Of a stretch of 64,000 nucleotides of DNA, positions 10,291 through 18,776 are shown one piece after another (the first letter of the stretch is position 1; the number at the start of each line of letters is the position of its first letter). A model generated the notes under the pieces. The model was not told the origin of the DNA. It worked only from the letters and a program-made list of their open reading frames with translations, and searched no databases. The DNA is from Burkholderia ubonensis (GTDB lineage: Bacteria > Pseudomonadota > Gammaproteobacteria > Burkholderiales > Burkholderiaceae), in contig NZ_CP013420.1 of the NCBI RefSeq assembly GCF_001718695.1, forward strand, positions 372,001-436,000, given 5' to 3'. A program made the translations under genes and the position numbers.

Positions 10291-10314
10291 TGATGCATTG
10301 AAGAAAATGCATCA
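10291..10314 (+). terminator. AT-rich perfect hairpin after lysC
   Basis: TGATGCATT (10291-10299) and AATGCATCA (10306-10314) form a perfect 9-bp stem with a GAAGAA loop, 12 bases after the lysC stop. There is no T tract, and it ends 6 bases before the -35 of the tRNA-Ser promoter, so it could instead be a protein-binding palindrome. Confidence 0.35.
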
Positions 10315-10320
10315 AAGAAA

Positions 10321-10349
10321 TTGACCTGCGGCTCGAAACCCTATATTAT
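10321..10349 (+). promoter_or_regulatory. Promoter of tRNA-Ser
   Basis: TTGACC (10321-10326), a 17-base spacer and TATTAT (10344-10349) make a strong sigma-70 promoter. The -10 ends 43 bases before the mature tRNA 5' end. Confidence 0.75.
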
Positions 10350-10392
10350 CTTCTTCTCGTCGCACTGCCTCCCTGGTGCGAGCGAAAGTTTG

Positions 10393-10486
10393 GGAGACGT
10401 GGCCGAGAGGTCGAAGGCACTCCCCTGCTAAGGGAGCATCTGGGCCAAAACCTGGATCGAGGGTTCGAATCCCTCCGTCTCCGCCA
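10393..10486 (+). tRNA. tRNA-Ser (anticodon GCT)
   Basis: A 94-base class II tRNA including the encoded CCA. The acceptor stem GGAGACG pairs with CGTCTCC; the anticodon arm CTCCC-CTGCTAA-GGGAG gives anticodon GCT (codons AGC/AGU). A long variable arm and the T arm GAGGGTTCGAATCCCTC follow, then the discriminator G and CCA. It is a single-gene unit with its own promoter and a strong terminator. Confidence 0.97.
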
Positions 10487-10500
10487 GAAGTGGCGGAACA

Positions 10501-10539
10501 AGCCCCGCAAGTTTTCGGACTTGCGGGGCTTTTTCTTTT
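10501..10539 (+). terminator. Rho-independent terminator of tRNA-Ser
   Basis: AGCCCCGCAAG and CTTGCGGGGCT form a perfect 11-bp stem with an 8-base loop (10501-10530), followed by TTTTCTTTT. Confidence 0.9.
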
Positions 10540-10637
10540 GGTTGTCACGTCGCCCCCCAATCCCCCTCGACTTCCTCCAAGCTCCCGCGCTAAATAGCGA
10601 TATAGCCTCGCGCCCCTCAGCCGGAGTCCCGCCCCGC

Positions 10638-12011
10638 ATGCATTCCGTCCTCACGCTTCTTTCGCATCGCCCCGTCGACGGGCTCGTCGCCAACCACGCC
10701 GATTACGCGCACAGCCACGGCTACCGCCACGCGGTCGTCGACAGCGCGCACATCTACGGCGAGCGTCAACAAGTGCTTCACAAGTACCACGCGATCATCG
10801 CGCAGCTCGCGGCGATGGAGCCGCAGGCATTGCTTCTCGTGCTCGACCCATTCTCCGTCGTACTGGCCCGGCACGCACTGCCGGAGATCGCCGACGGCTA
10901 CGACGCGATCGTCACCACCCAGACGCCGACGTCGCCATTACCCGCGCCCAGCGGCATGATCTTCCGCAACGTCCCCGACGTTCGCGAGCGCTTGCGGCGT
11001 CTTACGGTCGAACTCGGCAAGTGGGCGATGCATCTGCCCGAGCGGCAGAACGAATGCGAAGCGACGCTGCTCGCCGAACACTTCCCGCCGTTGCCGTTCG
11101 ATCAGCCGCTGTCGAACCGCCATTACGCATCGGCCCAGACCGTGTGGCGCGACGGCCATGCAATCGACGTGGTCGTGAGCGCGCGTCCGCTCGTCGCGCA
11201 TCAGGCGCCCGAATGGCGGCAGATCGACGGCGTATGGGCGCCGACGCCCGACTACGACTTCCGCTACGTGCTCGCGCTCGTCGACGATGCGGCGCGCGTG
11301 CTGCACGGCGAACAGCCGCACGCGATGGCCGACTGGCGCGCCGCGCAACAGCGCACGCGCGAGCCGGTGCGGCATCTGAATCCGCAGGCGCGCATTGCAT
11401 TCGTGAGCCTGCATACGTCGCACATCGCCGGCTACGGCGATCTGCACGAAGAGAACTTCGTTCGCTATTGCACGCGACACGGCTACGCGTACCACGCCTA
11501 TCGCGAGCCGCCGTCGTTCCTGCCGCCCGGCGTCGACGCGAACTGGGCCAAGCTGCATCTGATTCGCGAACACCTGCCGCAGCACGACTTCGTGTTCTGG
11601 GTCGATGCCGACATCCTCGCGATCGACCAGCGTCAGCCGGTCGACGGCGTGATCGACGGCCGCGATTTCGTGATCGGCACCGATCACACGGCCTGGGCGA
11701 TCAACTCCTGCATGATCGGCGTGCGCAACGTCGCGCCGATGCATGAACTGGTCGGCCGCATATGCGCCCGCATCGAGAGCTTCGACGACCGCTCGTCGGT
11801 ATACGCGAGCGGCGGCGACCAGCAGGCGATCTACGTTGAACTGCTGGCGGCCGGCATGATCGATGCGCGCTACATCGTCGATGCGACGTCGCTCGCATCG
11901 TCGCCGGTCTATGCGACGCGCGACAGCCGCTTCGTCCATTTCCCCGCGCAGCACAATCACTATCGCGCGGTGTCGATGCAAGTGTGGGACCGGCTGAGCC
12001 GCGAGCGCTGA
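10638..12011 (+). CDS. GT-A-type glycosyltransferase of GMA12/MNN10 (GT34)-like character
   Basis: 457 residues with no signal peptide or membrane segment. The C-terminal half has a galactosyltransferase-like pattern: ARIAFVSLHTSHIAGYGDLH, CTRHGYAYHAYREP, NWAKLHLIREHLPQHDFVFWVDADILAI with the DxD motif at residues 323-325, then a region with SGGDQQAIYVELL. The N-terminal half repeats the layout (HSHGYRHAVVD, LHKYHAIIAQL, ALLLVLDPFSVVLA), but DPF at 70-72 replaces DxD, so it looks like a degenerate duplicate. Its sugar donor and acceptor cannot be read from the sequence. ATG at 10638 is chosen because the upstream open frame overlaps the tRNA terminator. No glycan-synthesis genes adjoin it. 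Confidence 0.75.
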   Translation: MHSVLTLLSHRPVDGLVANHADYAHSHGYRHAVVDSAHIYGERQQVLHKYHAIIAQLAAMEPQALLLVLDPFSVVLARHALPEIADGYDAIVTTQTPTSPLPAPSGMIFRNVPDVRERLRRLTVELGKWAMHLPERQNECEATLLAEHFPPLPFDQPLSNRHYASAQTVWRDGHAIDVVVSARPLVAHQAPEWRQIDGVWAPTPDYDFRYVLALVDDAARVLHGEQPHAMADWRAAQQRTREPVRHLNPQARIAFVSLHTSHIAGYGDLHEENFVRYCTRHGYAYHAYREPPSFLPPGVDANWAKLHLIREHLPQHDFVFWVDADILAIDQRQPVDGVIDGRDFVIGTDHTAWAINSCMIGVRNVAPMHELVGRICARIESFDDRSSVYASGGDQQAIYVELLAAGMIDARYIVDATSLASSPVYATRDSRFVHFPAQHNHYRAVSMQVWDRLSRER

Positions 12012-12437
12012 CACGACGCGCGGCCGCCGATGCCGCGCGTTGAAGCCAAAACGAAAGGGTGCCTGTAAGGATCGAGCGACGCGCAGACCTCGCACGCTGC
12101 GGCTCGTCGTTGCATGCACAGCAGCATGCTTCCGGAAAAAAATGCGACGACGCGCGCCATCCGGCACGCCAGGTGCCCGTTCAATACGAAAAATTACGCA
12201 TAAAAATCAGCGGCCTATCGGGCGAACGGAATTTCATGTTCTGTTGCGCTGCAAAAAATAATCAGCCGCTTTATGCTGGTTAACCCGATTGCGCTTGAGC
12301 GGCATCAATCTTTGTTCTGATTCCGCTTTACATTTTGCCAACATTGTCGATCCACGAAATCTATCTGTCGATTTGATTTCGTTCCTTCGTCGCGTCTGTT
12401 CCCGATGCAGCGCGCGACCCACCCAGGGCCTGTTGAC
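12012..12437. other. AT-rich regulatory gap upstream of the NuoM-like/cyo cluster
   Basis: 426 bases without a convincing gene. The stretch from about 12180 to 12370 is much richer in A+T than its surroundings. It contains AATCAGCGGC and AATCAGCCGC about 53 bases apart and, at 12295-12334, a candidate FNR-type promoter. A 73-codon open frame at 12040-12261 shows no coding character. Confidence 0.6.
12295..12334 (+). promoter_or_regulatory. Candidate FNR/ANR box with -10 element
   Basis: TTGAGCGGCATCAA (12295-12308) matches the FNR/ANR consensus TTGAT-N4-ATCAA at 9 of 10 defined positions. A TACATT -10 lies at 12329-12334, which would put the box centre about 40 bases before the transcription start, the class II activator position. 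The ATG of the NuoM-like gene follows at 12438. The match is seen in the sequence; the regulation is inferred. Confidence 0.5.
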
Positions 12438-13967
12438 ATGCATGAGTTCCCCTTTCTGAGCCTGGCCATCTGGGCTCCGATTCTGTTCGGCGCGTTCCTG
12501 CTGCGCGCCGGTTCCGACGATCGCGTACATCGCATCAGAGTGATCGCGCTCGCCGGCGCGCTCGCCGGGCTCGCGGCCGTCGCGCCGCTGGTCGCGGGCT
12601 TCGACACGCATTCGGCCGCGATGCAGTTCACCGAATCGCGCGACTGGCTGGCCGCTTTCCACGCCGGCTGGCGCGTCGGGATCGACGGCGCGTCGCTATG
12701 GCTCGTCGTGCTGACCGCCTTCACGACGCTCGTGATCATCGTCGCGTCATGGGAGTCCGTCACGGTGCGCGTCGCGCAATACCTGGCGTCGTTCCTGATC
12801 TTGTCGGGACTGATGGTCGGCGTGTTCGCGGCGCAGGACGGCCTGCTGTTCTTCATCTTCTTCGAAGCGACGCTGATCCCGCTCTACCTGCTGATCGGCA
12901 CGTGGGGCCGCGAAAACCGCGTGCATGCGGCGGTGAAGTTCTTCTTCATCTCGTTCGCGGGCTCGTTGCTGCTGCTGATGGCGATGCTGTACCTGTACGC
13001 GAAGTCGCACACGTTCGACATGAGCGTGTGGCGCACGCTGCAGCTCGGCTTCGCGCCGCAGCTGCTGGTGTTCCTCGGCTTCTTCGCGGCCTTCGCGGTC
13101 AAGGTGCCGATGTGGCCGGTTCATACGTGGCTGCGCGACGTCTACTCGGACGGCCCGACCGGCGCCGCGCTGATGCTCGGCATGCTGAAGCTCGGCGGCT
13201 ACGGCTTCCTGCGCTTCGCGCTGCCGATCACGCCGGACGCGAGCCATTTCTTCGCGCCGGCCGTGATCGCGCTGTCGCTGTTCGCGATCGTCTACGCGAG
13301 CCTGCTCGCGCTCGCCCAAACCGATCTCGGCAAGCTGCTCGCGTATTCGACGGTCGCGCACATGGGGCTCGTCACGCTCGGGCTGTTCCTGTTCAACCGG
13401 ATCGGCGTCGAAGGCGCGATCGTGCAGCTCGTGTCGTACGGCTTCGTCGCGGGCGCGATGCTGCTCTGCGTGAGCGTGCTGTCCGACCGCACGAACACCC
13501 GCGCGATCGCGGAGTACGGCGGCGTCGCGAACGTGATGCCGCGCTTCGCGACGTTCGCGCTGCTGTTCTCGATGGCGAACGTGGGGCTGCCAGGCACGTC
13601 GGGGTTCGTCGGCGAGTTCATGATCATCATGGGCGCGATCCGCTTCAACTTCTGGATCGGCGCGCTGGCGGCGCTGACGCTGATTCTCAGCGCGTCGTAC
13701 ACGCTATGGATGCTCAAGCGGGTCGTGTTCGGCAAGGTCGCGAGCCCGCGCATCGCGCAGCTCGTCGACCTGAACCGCCGCGAGATCGTGGTGTTCGCGT
13801 CGCTCGCGCTGATCGTGCTGATGGTCGGCGTCGATCCGAAGCCGTTCACCGACGCGATCGATCCGACGGTCGCGCGCCTGATCGAAGACGCGAGCCATTC
13901 GAAGCTGCCTGCCGGCGACGACGCCGCGCCGGCACGACCCGCCTACATGGCCGCCGCGCACGGCTGA
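12438..13967 (+). CDS. Stand-alone NuoM-like (complex I / Mrp antiporter-family) membrane protein
   Basis: 509 residues, about 14 membrane helices, of the proton-antiporter family that includes complex I subunit NuoM (ND4) and MrpD. It starts MHEFPFLSLAIWAPILFG like NuoM and keeps the proton-channel residues: Glu143 in FFEATLIPLYLLIG, Lys222 in FAVKVPMWPVHTWL and Lys251 in GMLKLGGYG. The motif that is usually HTWLPDAHxxAPT reads HTWLRDVYSDGPT here, marking it as a divergent paralogue. No other complex I gene is nearby; cyoABCD follows after 275 bases on the same strand. Likely role: proton or cation translocation linked to respiration, but its partner is unknown. Confidence 0.85.
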   Translation: MHEFPFLSLAIWAPILFGAFLLRAGSDDRVHRIRVIALAGALAGLAAVAPLVAGFDTHSAAMQFTESRDWLAAFHAGWRVGIDGASLWLVVLTAFTTLVIIVASWESVTVRVAQYLASFLILSGLMVGVFAAQDGLLFFIFFEATLIPLYLLIGTWGRENRVHAAVKFFFISFAGSLLLLMAMLYLYAKSHTFDMSVWRTLQLGFAPQLLVFLGFFAAFAVKVPMWPVHTWLRDVYSDGPTGAALMLGMLKLGGYGFLRFALPITPDASHFFAPAVIALSLFAIVYASLLALAQTDLGKLLAYSTVAHMGLVTLGLFLFNRIGVEGAIVQLVSYGFVAGAMLLCVSVLSDRTNTRAIAEYGGVANVMPRFATFALLFSMANVGLPGTSGFVGEFMIIMGAIRFNFWIGALAALTLILSASYTLWMLKRVVFGKVASPRIAQLVDLNRREIVVFASLALIVLMVGVDPKPFTDAIDPTVARLIEDASHSKLPAGDDAAPARPAYMAAAHG

Positions 13968-13970
13968 CCG

Positions 13971-13997
13971 GAGGAGGCCGCGCGCAGCGGCCGCCTC
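13971..13997 (+). terminator. Hairpin after the NuoM-like gene
   Basis: GAGGAGGCCGC and GCGGCCGCCTC can pair with one mismatch across a GCGCA loop, 4 bases after the stop codon. There is no T tract, so it may be a weak attenuator or a processing site rather than a true terminator. Confidence 0.3.
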
Positions 13998-14242
13998 GTC
14001 AGACGAATGCGATGGTTGCGCGCACATCCAGTGGCGCGGCGCTTGTCGCACCGGCTTCCGGCACGCGGCCGGCTGCGTGAAATTGCCCCGCGACAATGTG
14101 TCTCACATCGGATTTTGCAATGATGATTTGTCGTACATCAAGGTTTTTGCTTGCGTCCGGGCGACGTATGATGCGGCCACTTTCGTGGATCGAATGCGCA
14201 TCGGGCATACGCAAACGGTTTCAATGACTCTCGGGCTGTGTG

Positions 14243-15130
14243 ATGAAAAGAAGAGCTTCAAGAGGCTGGGCGGCGCTGATGTCAATCGGCGCGGCACTGA
14301 GCCTGTCAGGCTGTAATTTTGACGTACTTAATCCGAAAGGCAGCATCGGCGCCGCCGAGAAAGCGCTGATCGCGACGTCGACGTGGGCGATGCTGATCGT
14401 CGTCGTGCCGGTGATCCTGCTGACGCTGTACTTCGCGTGGCGCTACCGCGCGTCGAACCGCAGCGCGACCTATGCGCCGGACTGGTCGCATTCGACGGCG
14501 ATCGAGGTCGTGATCTGGACCGTGCCGACGCTGATCATCCTGTTCCTCGGCATCCTCACGTGGAAGACCACGCACGAGCTCGACCCGTACAAGCCGCTCG
14601 AGTCGTCGGTCAAGCCGATCGACGTCGAAGTCGTCGCGCTCGACTGGAAGTGGCTGTTCATCTATCCGGAGCTCGGCATCGCGTCGGTGAACCAGCTCGC
14701 GATTCCGGTCGGCACGCCGGTGAATTTCCGCATCACGTCGGACTCGGTGATGAACTCGTTCTTCATCCCGCAGCTCGGCGGCCAGGTCTACGCGATGGCC
14801 GGCATGCAGACGCGCCTGCACCTGATCGCCGACGAAGCGGGCGATTACGCGGGCACGTCCGCCAACTTCAGCGGCCGCGGCTTCTCCGACATGAAGTTCC
14901 GCACGCTCGCCGAGCCGCGCGAGCAGTTCGATGCATGGGTGAAGAAGGTGAGGGCGTCGTCCGACCGGCTCGACATGACCGCGTACGGCACGGTCGCGCA
15001 GCCGAGCGAGAAGGCGCCGGTGCGCTACTTCTCGTCGGTCGATCCGAAGCTCTTCCACAACATCATCGCGAAATACAACGATGGCCACGTCCTCGACCTG
15101 AAGGACGCCGCCTGCGGCACGAAGGGGTAA
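14243..15130 (+). CDS. cyoA: Cytochrome bo3 ubiquinol oxidase subunit II
   Basis: Subunit II of the haem-copper quinol oxidase. It is an exported lipoprotein: the lipobox LSLSGC puts the acylated Cys at residue 24, followed by two membrane helices (about 40-60 and 85-105) and a periplasmic cupredoxin domain with no CuA ligands, as expected for a quinol oxidase. Length 295 (E. coli 315). ATG at 14243 is preferred to the overlapping GTG at 14240. First gene of cyoABCD, with 3 bases to cyoB. Confidence 0.95.
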   Translation: MKRRASRGWAALMSIGAALSLSGCNFDVLNPKGSIGAAEKALIATSTWAMLIVVVPVILLTLYFAWRYRASNRSATYAPDWSHSTAIEVVIWTVPTLIILFLGILTWKTTHELDPYKPLESSVKPIDVEVVALDWKWLFIYPELGIASVNQLAIPVGTPVNFRITSDSVMNSFFIPQLGGQVYAMAGMQTRLHLIADEAGDYAGTSANFSGRGFSDMKFRTLAEPREQFDAWVKKVRASSDRLDMTAYGTVAQPSEKAPVRYFSSVDPKLFHNIIAKYNDGHVLDLKDAACGTKG

Positions 15131-15133
15131 CGC

Positions 15134-17143
15134 ATGTTCGGCAAACTGACACTTTCGGCGATCCCGTTCGACCAGCCCATCATCATGGGGGCGGGCGCCT
15201 TCATGGGGCTCGTCGTGCTGGGCATTCTCGCCGCACTGACGATCACCGGCCGGTGGAAATGGCTGTGGAGCGAATGGCTGACGTCGGTCGATCACAAGAA
15301 GATCGGCGTGATGTACATCATCGTCGCATTCATCATGCTGCTGCGCGGCTTCGCGGACGCGATCATGATGCGCATGCAGCTCGCGCTCGCGTACAACGCG
15401 CCCGGCTTCCTGCCGCCGCACCACTACGACCAGATCTTCACCGCGCACGGCGTGATCATGATCTTCTTCATGGCGATGGTGTTCATGGTCGGCCTGATGA
15501 ACCTGATCGTGCCGCTGCAGATCGGTGCGCGCGACGTCGCGTTCCCGTTCATCAACTCGCTCTCCTTCTGGATGACGGCGGTCAGCGCGATCCTGATCAA
15601 CATCTCGCTCGTGATCGGCGAGTTCGCGCAGACGGGCTGGCTCGCGTATCCGCCGCTCTCCGAGCTGCAGTACAGCCCGGGTGTCGGCGTCGACTACTAC
15701 CTGTGGGCGCTGCAGATTTCCGGCGTCGGCACGCTGCTGACGGGCGTCAACTTCTTCGTGACGATCATCAAGATGCGCGCGCCGGGCATGTCGCTGATGA
15801 AGATGCCGGTGTTCACGTGGACCGCGCTGTGCACGAACGTGCTGATCATGGCGTCGTTCCCGATCCTGACCGCGACGCTCGCGCTGCTCGGCCTCGATCG
15901 CTACCTCGGCATGCATTTCTTCACGAACGAAGCCGGCGGCAACGCGATGCTGTACCTGAACCTGATCTGGGCGTGGGGGCATCCGGAGGTGTACATCCTG
16001 ATCCTGCCGGCGTTCGGGATCTTCTCGGAAGTCATCGCGACGTTCGCGAAGAAGCCGCTGTTCGGCTACAAGACGATGGTGTATGCGACCTGCGCGATCA
16101 TGGTGCTGTCGTTCCTCGTGTGGCTGCATCACTTCTTCACGATGGGCTCGGGCGCGAACGTCAACGCGTTCTTTGGGATCATGACGATGATCATCGCGAT
16201 CCCGACCGGCGTGAAGGTGTTCAACTGGCTGTTTACGATGTACCGCGGCCGGATCGAATTCTCGACGCCGGTGCTGTGGACGATCGGCTTCATGGTCACG
16301 TTCACGCTCGGCGGGATGACCGGCGTGATGATGGCGATCCCCGGCGCGGACTTCGTGCTGCACAACAGCCTGTTCCTGATCGCGCACTTCCACAACGTGA
16401 TCATCGGCGGCGTGCTGTTCGGCTATCTCGCGGGCTTCAACTACTGGTTCCCGAAGGCGTTCGGCTTCAAGCTGAACGAGAAGCTCGGCAAGGCCGCGTT
16501 CTGGTTCTGGCAGGTCGGCTTCTACGTCGCGTTCGTGCCGCTGTACGTGCTCGGCTTCATGGGCATGACGCGCCGCCTGAACCACTACGACAACCCGGCG
16601 TGGCATCCGTGGCTGCTGGTCGCCGCGTTCGGCGCCGTGCTGATCGCGATCGGCATCGCGTGCCAGCTGCTGCAGCTCGTGGTCAGCATCCGCAACCGCA
16701 ACCTGCCGCAATCCCGCGACACGACGGGCGACCCGTGGGGCGGCCGCACGCTGGAATGGGCGACGACGTCGCCGCCGCCGGCGTACAACTTCGCGACGAT
16801 CCCGCAGGTGCGCACGCTCGACGCGTTCGCCGACATGAAGGCGCGCGGCGAAGGGCAAGGGAAGAGCGCGACGTACCGCGACATCCACATGCCGTCGAAT
16901 ACGAGCGCCGGCCTGTTCGTCGGCGTGTTCAGCCTCGCGCTCGGCTTCGCGCTCGTGTGGCACATCTGGTGGCTCGCGATCGCCGGGCTGGCCGGCATCG
17001 TCGCGACGCTCGTGATCTACAGCTCGCGCAATAACGACGGTTATTACATTCCCGCCTCCACGGTGCGGCGAATCGAAGAGCCGCGACACGCCGCGCGCAC
17101 GACTGCGCCGCGCGTCGACGACGTGGAACTGGAGGCCAACTGA
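15134..17143 (+). CDS. cyoB: Cytochrome bo3 ubiquinol oxidase subunit I
   Basis: Catalytic subunit holding haem b, haem o3 and CuB; reduces O2 to water with ubiquinol and pumps protons. 669 residues (E. coli 663). Visible ligands include His105 (HGVIMIFF), the HPEVYI motif with the cross-linked His-Tyr, the HHFFT pair and HFHNV (haem ligands). The quinol-site residues Arg71 and Asp75 ([11 protein letters not shown]), His97 and Gln100 are present, confirming quinol rather than cytochrome c as donor. Its stop overlaps the cyoC start by one base. Confidence 0.97.
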   Translation: MFGKLTLSAIPFDQPIIMGAGAFMGLVVLGILAALTITGRWKWLWSEWLTSVDHKKIGVMYIIVAFIMLLRGFADAIMMRMQLALAYNAPGFLPPHHYDQIFTAHGVIMIFFMAMVFMVGLMNLIVPLQIGARDVAFPFINSLSFWMTAVSAILINISLVIGEFAQTGWLAYPPLSELQYSPGVGVDYYLWALQISGVGTLLTGVNFFVTIIKMRAPGMSLMKMPVFTWTALCTNVLIMASFPILTATLALLGLDRYLGMHFFTNEAGGNAMLYLNLIWAWGHPEVYILILPAFGIFSEVIATFAKKPLFGYKTMVYATCAIMVLSFLVWLHHFFTMGSGANVNAFFGIMTMIIAIPTGVKVFNWLFTMYRGRIEFSTPVLWTIGFMVTFTLGGMTGVMMAIPGADFVLHNSLFLIAHFHNVIIGGVLFGYLAGFNYWFPKAFGFKLNEKLGKAAFWFWQVGFYVAFVPLYVLGFMGMTRRLNHYDNPAWHPWLLVAAFGAVLIAIGIACQLLQLVVSIRNRNLPQSRDTTGDPWGGRTLEWATTSPPPAYNFATIPQVRTLDAFADMKARGEGQGKSATYRDIHMPSNTSAGLFVGVFSLALGFALVWHIWWLAIAGLAGIVATLVIYSSRNNDGYYIPASTVRRIEEPRHAARTTAPRVDDVELEAN

Positions 17144-17757
17144 TGTTGCAGAAAACCTTGAGCGCAAACCTGGTCGGCCACGCGGACGGCCACGACCATC
17201 CGCCGTCGCATTCGGTGTTCGGCTTCTGGCTGTACCTGATGACCGACTGCGTGATCTTCGCGGCGCTGTTCGCGACGTTCGCGGTGCTCGGCAACCAGTA
17301 CGCCGGCGGCCCGACCGCGAAGGACCTGTTCGACATTCCGGGCGTCGCGGTCGAAACCGCCGCGCTGCTGCTCTCGAGCATCACGTACGGCTTCGCGATG
17401 CTCGGCGCGCACCGCGGCAAGCGCGGCGTGACGCTCGTCTGGCTCGCGGTGACGTTCGTGCTCGGCGCGGCGTTTCTCGCGATGGAGCTGCGCGAGTTCT
17501 CGCACCTGATCGCGGAGGGCGCGGGCCCGCAGCGCAGCGCGTTCCTGTCGGCGTTCTTCACGCTGGTCGGCACGCACGGGCTGCACGTGAGCGCGGGTCT
17601 CGTGTGGATGATCGTGCTGGCCGCGCAGATCGCGTTCGGCCGCGAGCTGACCGAGCGCGACATCCGGCGCCTGACGTGCCTGAGCCTCTTCTGGCACTTC
17701 CTCGACATCGTGTGGATCTGCGTGTTTTCCTTTGTCTATCTCGCGAGCGTGATCTAA
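17143..17757 (+). CDS. cyoC: Cytochrome bo3 ubiquinol oxidase subunit III
   Basis: 204-residue, five-helix subunit III, same length as E. coli CyoC (204). FGFWLYLMTDCVIFAALFATF and the GTHGLHVSAGLVWM segment are typical. ATG overlaps the last base of the cyoB stop, and cyoD begins directly after its stop, so translation is likely coupled. Confidence 0.95.
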   Translation: MLQKTLSANLVGHADGHDHPPSHSVFGFWLYLMTDCVIFAALFATFAVLGNQYAGGPTAKDLFDIPGVAVETAALLLSSITYGFAMLGAHRGKRGVTLVWLAVTFVLGAAFLAMELREFSHLIAEGAGPQRSAFLSAFFTLVGTHGLHVSAGLVWMIVLAAQIAFGRELTERDIRRLTCLSLFWHFLDIVWICVFSFVYLASVI

Positions 17758-18090
17758 ATGGCCCATTCGCATTCGTCTCAACTCGAAGAAGGGCACGGCA
17801 GCGTCGGCGGCTACATCGCCGGCTTCATCCTGTCGGTGCTGCTCACGGCCGCGTCGTTCGGTCTCGTGCTCGGCGGCGTGCTGTCGCCGCATGCGTCGCT
17901 GATCGCGCTCGCGGTGCTCGCGCTCGTGCAGATCGTCGTGCACCTCGTGTACTTCCTGCACATGAACAGCTCGTCGGGGCAGCGCTGGAACGTGATGGCG
18001 TTCAGCTACACGGTGCTGACCGCCGCCATCCTGATCGTCGGCACGCTGTGGGTGATGCACAACGTCAGCATGAACATGATGTCGCGTTGA
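17758..18090 (+). CDS. cyoD: Cytochrome bo3 ubiquinol oxidase subunit IV
   Basis: 110-residue three-helix subunit IV (E. coli CyoD 109). It contains GYIAGFILSVLLTAASFGLV and VQIVVHLVYFLHMN, family-typical helices. Starts immediately after the cyoC stop. No cyoE (haem O synthase) follows; a strong terminator ends the operon at 18168, so cyoE must be elsewhere. Confidence 0.95.
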   Translation: MAHSHSSQLEEGHGSVGGYIAGFILSVLLTAASFGLVLGGVLSPHASLIALAVLALVQIVVHLVYFLHMNSSSGQRWNVMAFSYTVLTAAILIVGTLWVMHNVSMNMMSR

Positions 18091-18419
18091 GCGACGGCGC
18101 GCCGCGGCGGATCTGCTGCGGCGCGCATCTCATGTAAGGAAGGGCGGCACGCGAGTGCCGCCTTTTTTCGTTCGGCGCGTGCCGTTCGCGCGGAACTCGG
18201 CGGCGAGGCGGCGCTTCGCGTTGTCCAGGCCCGCCGGGGAGTAGGGGCTCGCGTATGCCGGCCAGCCGGCCGGCGCAAATACTGGCGTCAATTGTTACGA
18301 GACGTTAGCTCGCATGTGCGGCTGCGATCCCGCGCATCAGTTCTTACAAACTTGAAATATGCGGTGAGGCGGCTTGTCGCTATAGTCGAATCACACATCA
18401 CACGACTCGAAGAGGATCC
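18091..18419. other. Intergenic region after cyoD
   Basis: 329 bases. It holds the cyo terminator (18143-18168), a GCCGGC-rich inverted repeat near 18257-18272, and a TATAGT hexamer at 18381 that may be the -10 of the next gene; no convincing -35 is seen. No gene is apparent. Confidence 0.5.
18143..18168 (+). terminator. Rho-independent terminator of cyo operon
   Basis: GGCGGCAC-GCGA-GTGCCGCC followed by TTTTTT, 53 bases after the cyoD stop. Confidence 0.9.
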
Positions 18420-18776
18420 GTGAAGACTTTGCGTGTTGCCTCGCTCTTGACCGGTATGACGGCCTTGCTCCTGTCGGGCGCAGCAATGGCGGGTGTCAAT
18501 GTCGGGATCAACGTCGGCGTGCCGGCGCCGGTCTACGTCGCGCCCGCGCCGGTGTATGTGCCGCCGCCCCCGCCGCCGGTCGTCTACCAGCCGGCGCCGG
18601 TGTATCGCGCGCCCGTGTACGCTGCGCCTGCGCCGGCCATCGTGATCGGCTGGCACGGCGATCGCTACTGGGACGGCCGCCGCTACTGGGGGCGCGACGA
18701 CTGGTATCGCCACCATCGCGGCTGGGATCGCGGGCATGGGCACTGGGACAACGGGCGCCACAACGGCTGGCGGTGA
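18420..18776 (+). CDS. Small exported Pro/Val/Tyr-rich protein of unknown function
   Basis: 118 residues. Residues 1-24 are a signal peptide (LLLSGAAMA, cleaved before GVNVG). The middle is a run of short repeats of the type PAPVYV and PPPPPPVVYQ; the C-terminal 45 residues are rich in Trp, Arg, His, Asp and Gly (DRYWDGRRYWGRDDWYRHH). The start is a GTG at 18420 preceded by an AAGAGGATCC site; no ATG gives a full signal peptide. Codon use matches its neighbours. The composition suggests a periplasmic or envelope-associated protein, possibly a metal- or wall-binding one, but no function can be assigned. Confidence 0.75.
   Translation: MKTLRVASLLTGMTALLLSGAAMAGVNVGINVGVPAPVYVAPAPVYVPPPPPPVVYQPAPVYRAPVYAAPAPAIVIGWHGDRYWDGRRYWGRDDWYRHHRGWDRGHGHWDNGRHNGWR

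Noticed and set aside
10346..10693. Minus-strand frames opposite tRNA-Ser
   Set aside because: The same artefact: RRRRDSNPRSRFWPRC reads the complementary strand of a tRNA.
12040..12261. A 73-codon frame in the gap before the NuoM-like gene
   Set aside because: Basic, no ribosome-binding site worth noting, no domain, and it lies in the AT-rich regulatory stretch.
14077..14316. A 79-codon frame before cyoA
   Set aside because: It overlaps the cyoA start and signal peptide in another frame and shows no coding pattern.
14306..17167. Long minus-strand frame opposite cyoA and cyoB
   Set aside because: The plus strand encodes well-conserved oxidase subunits; the antisense product is a low-complexity Arg/Asp/His-rich shadow.
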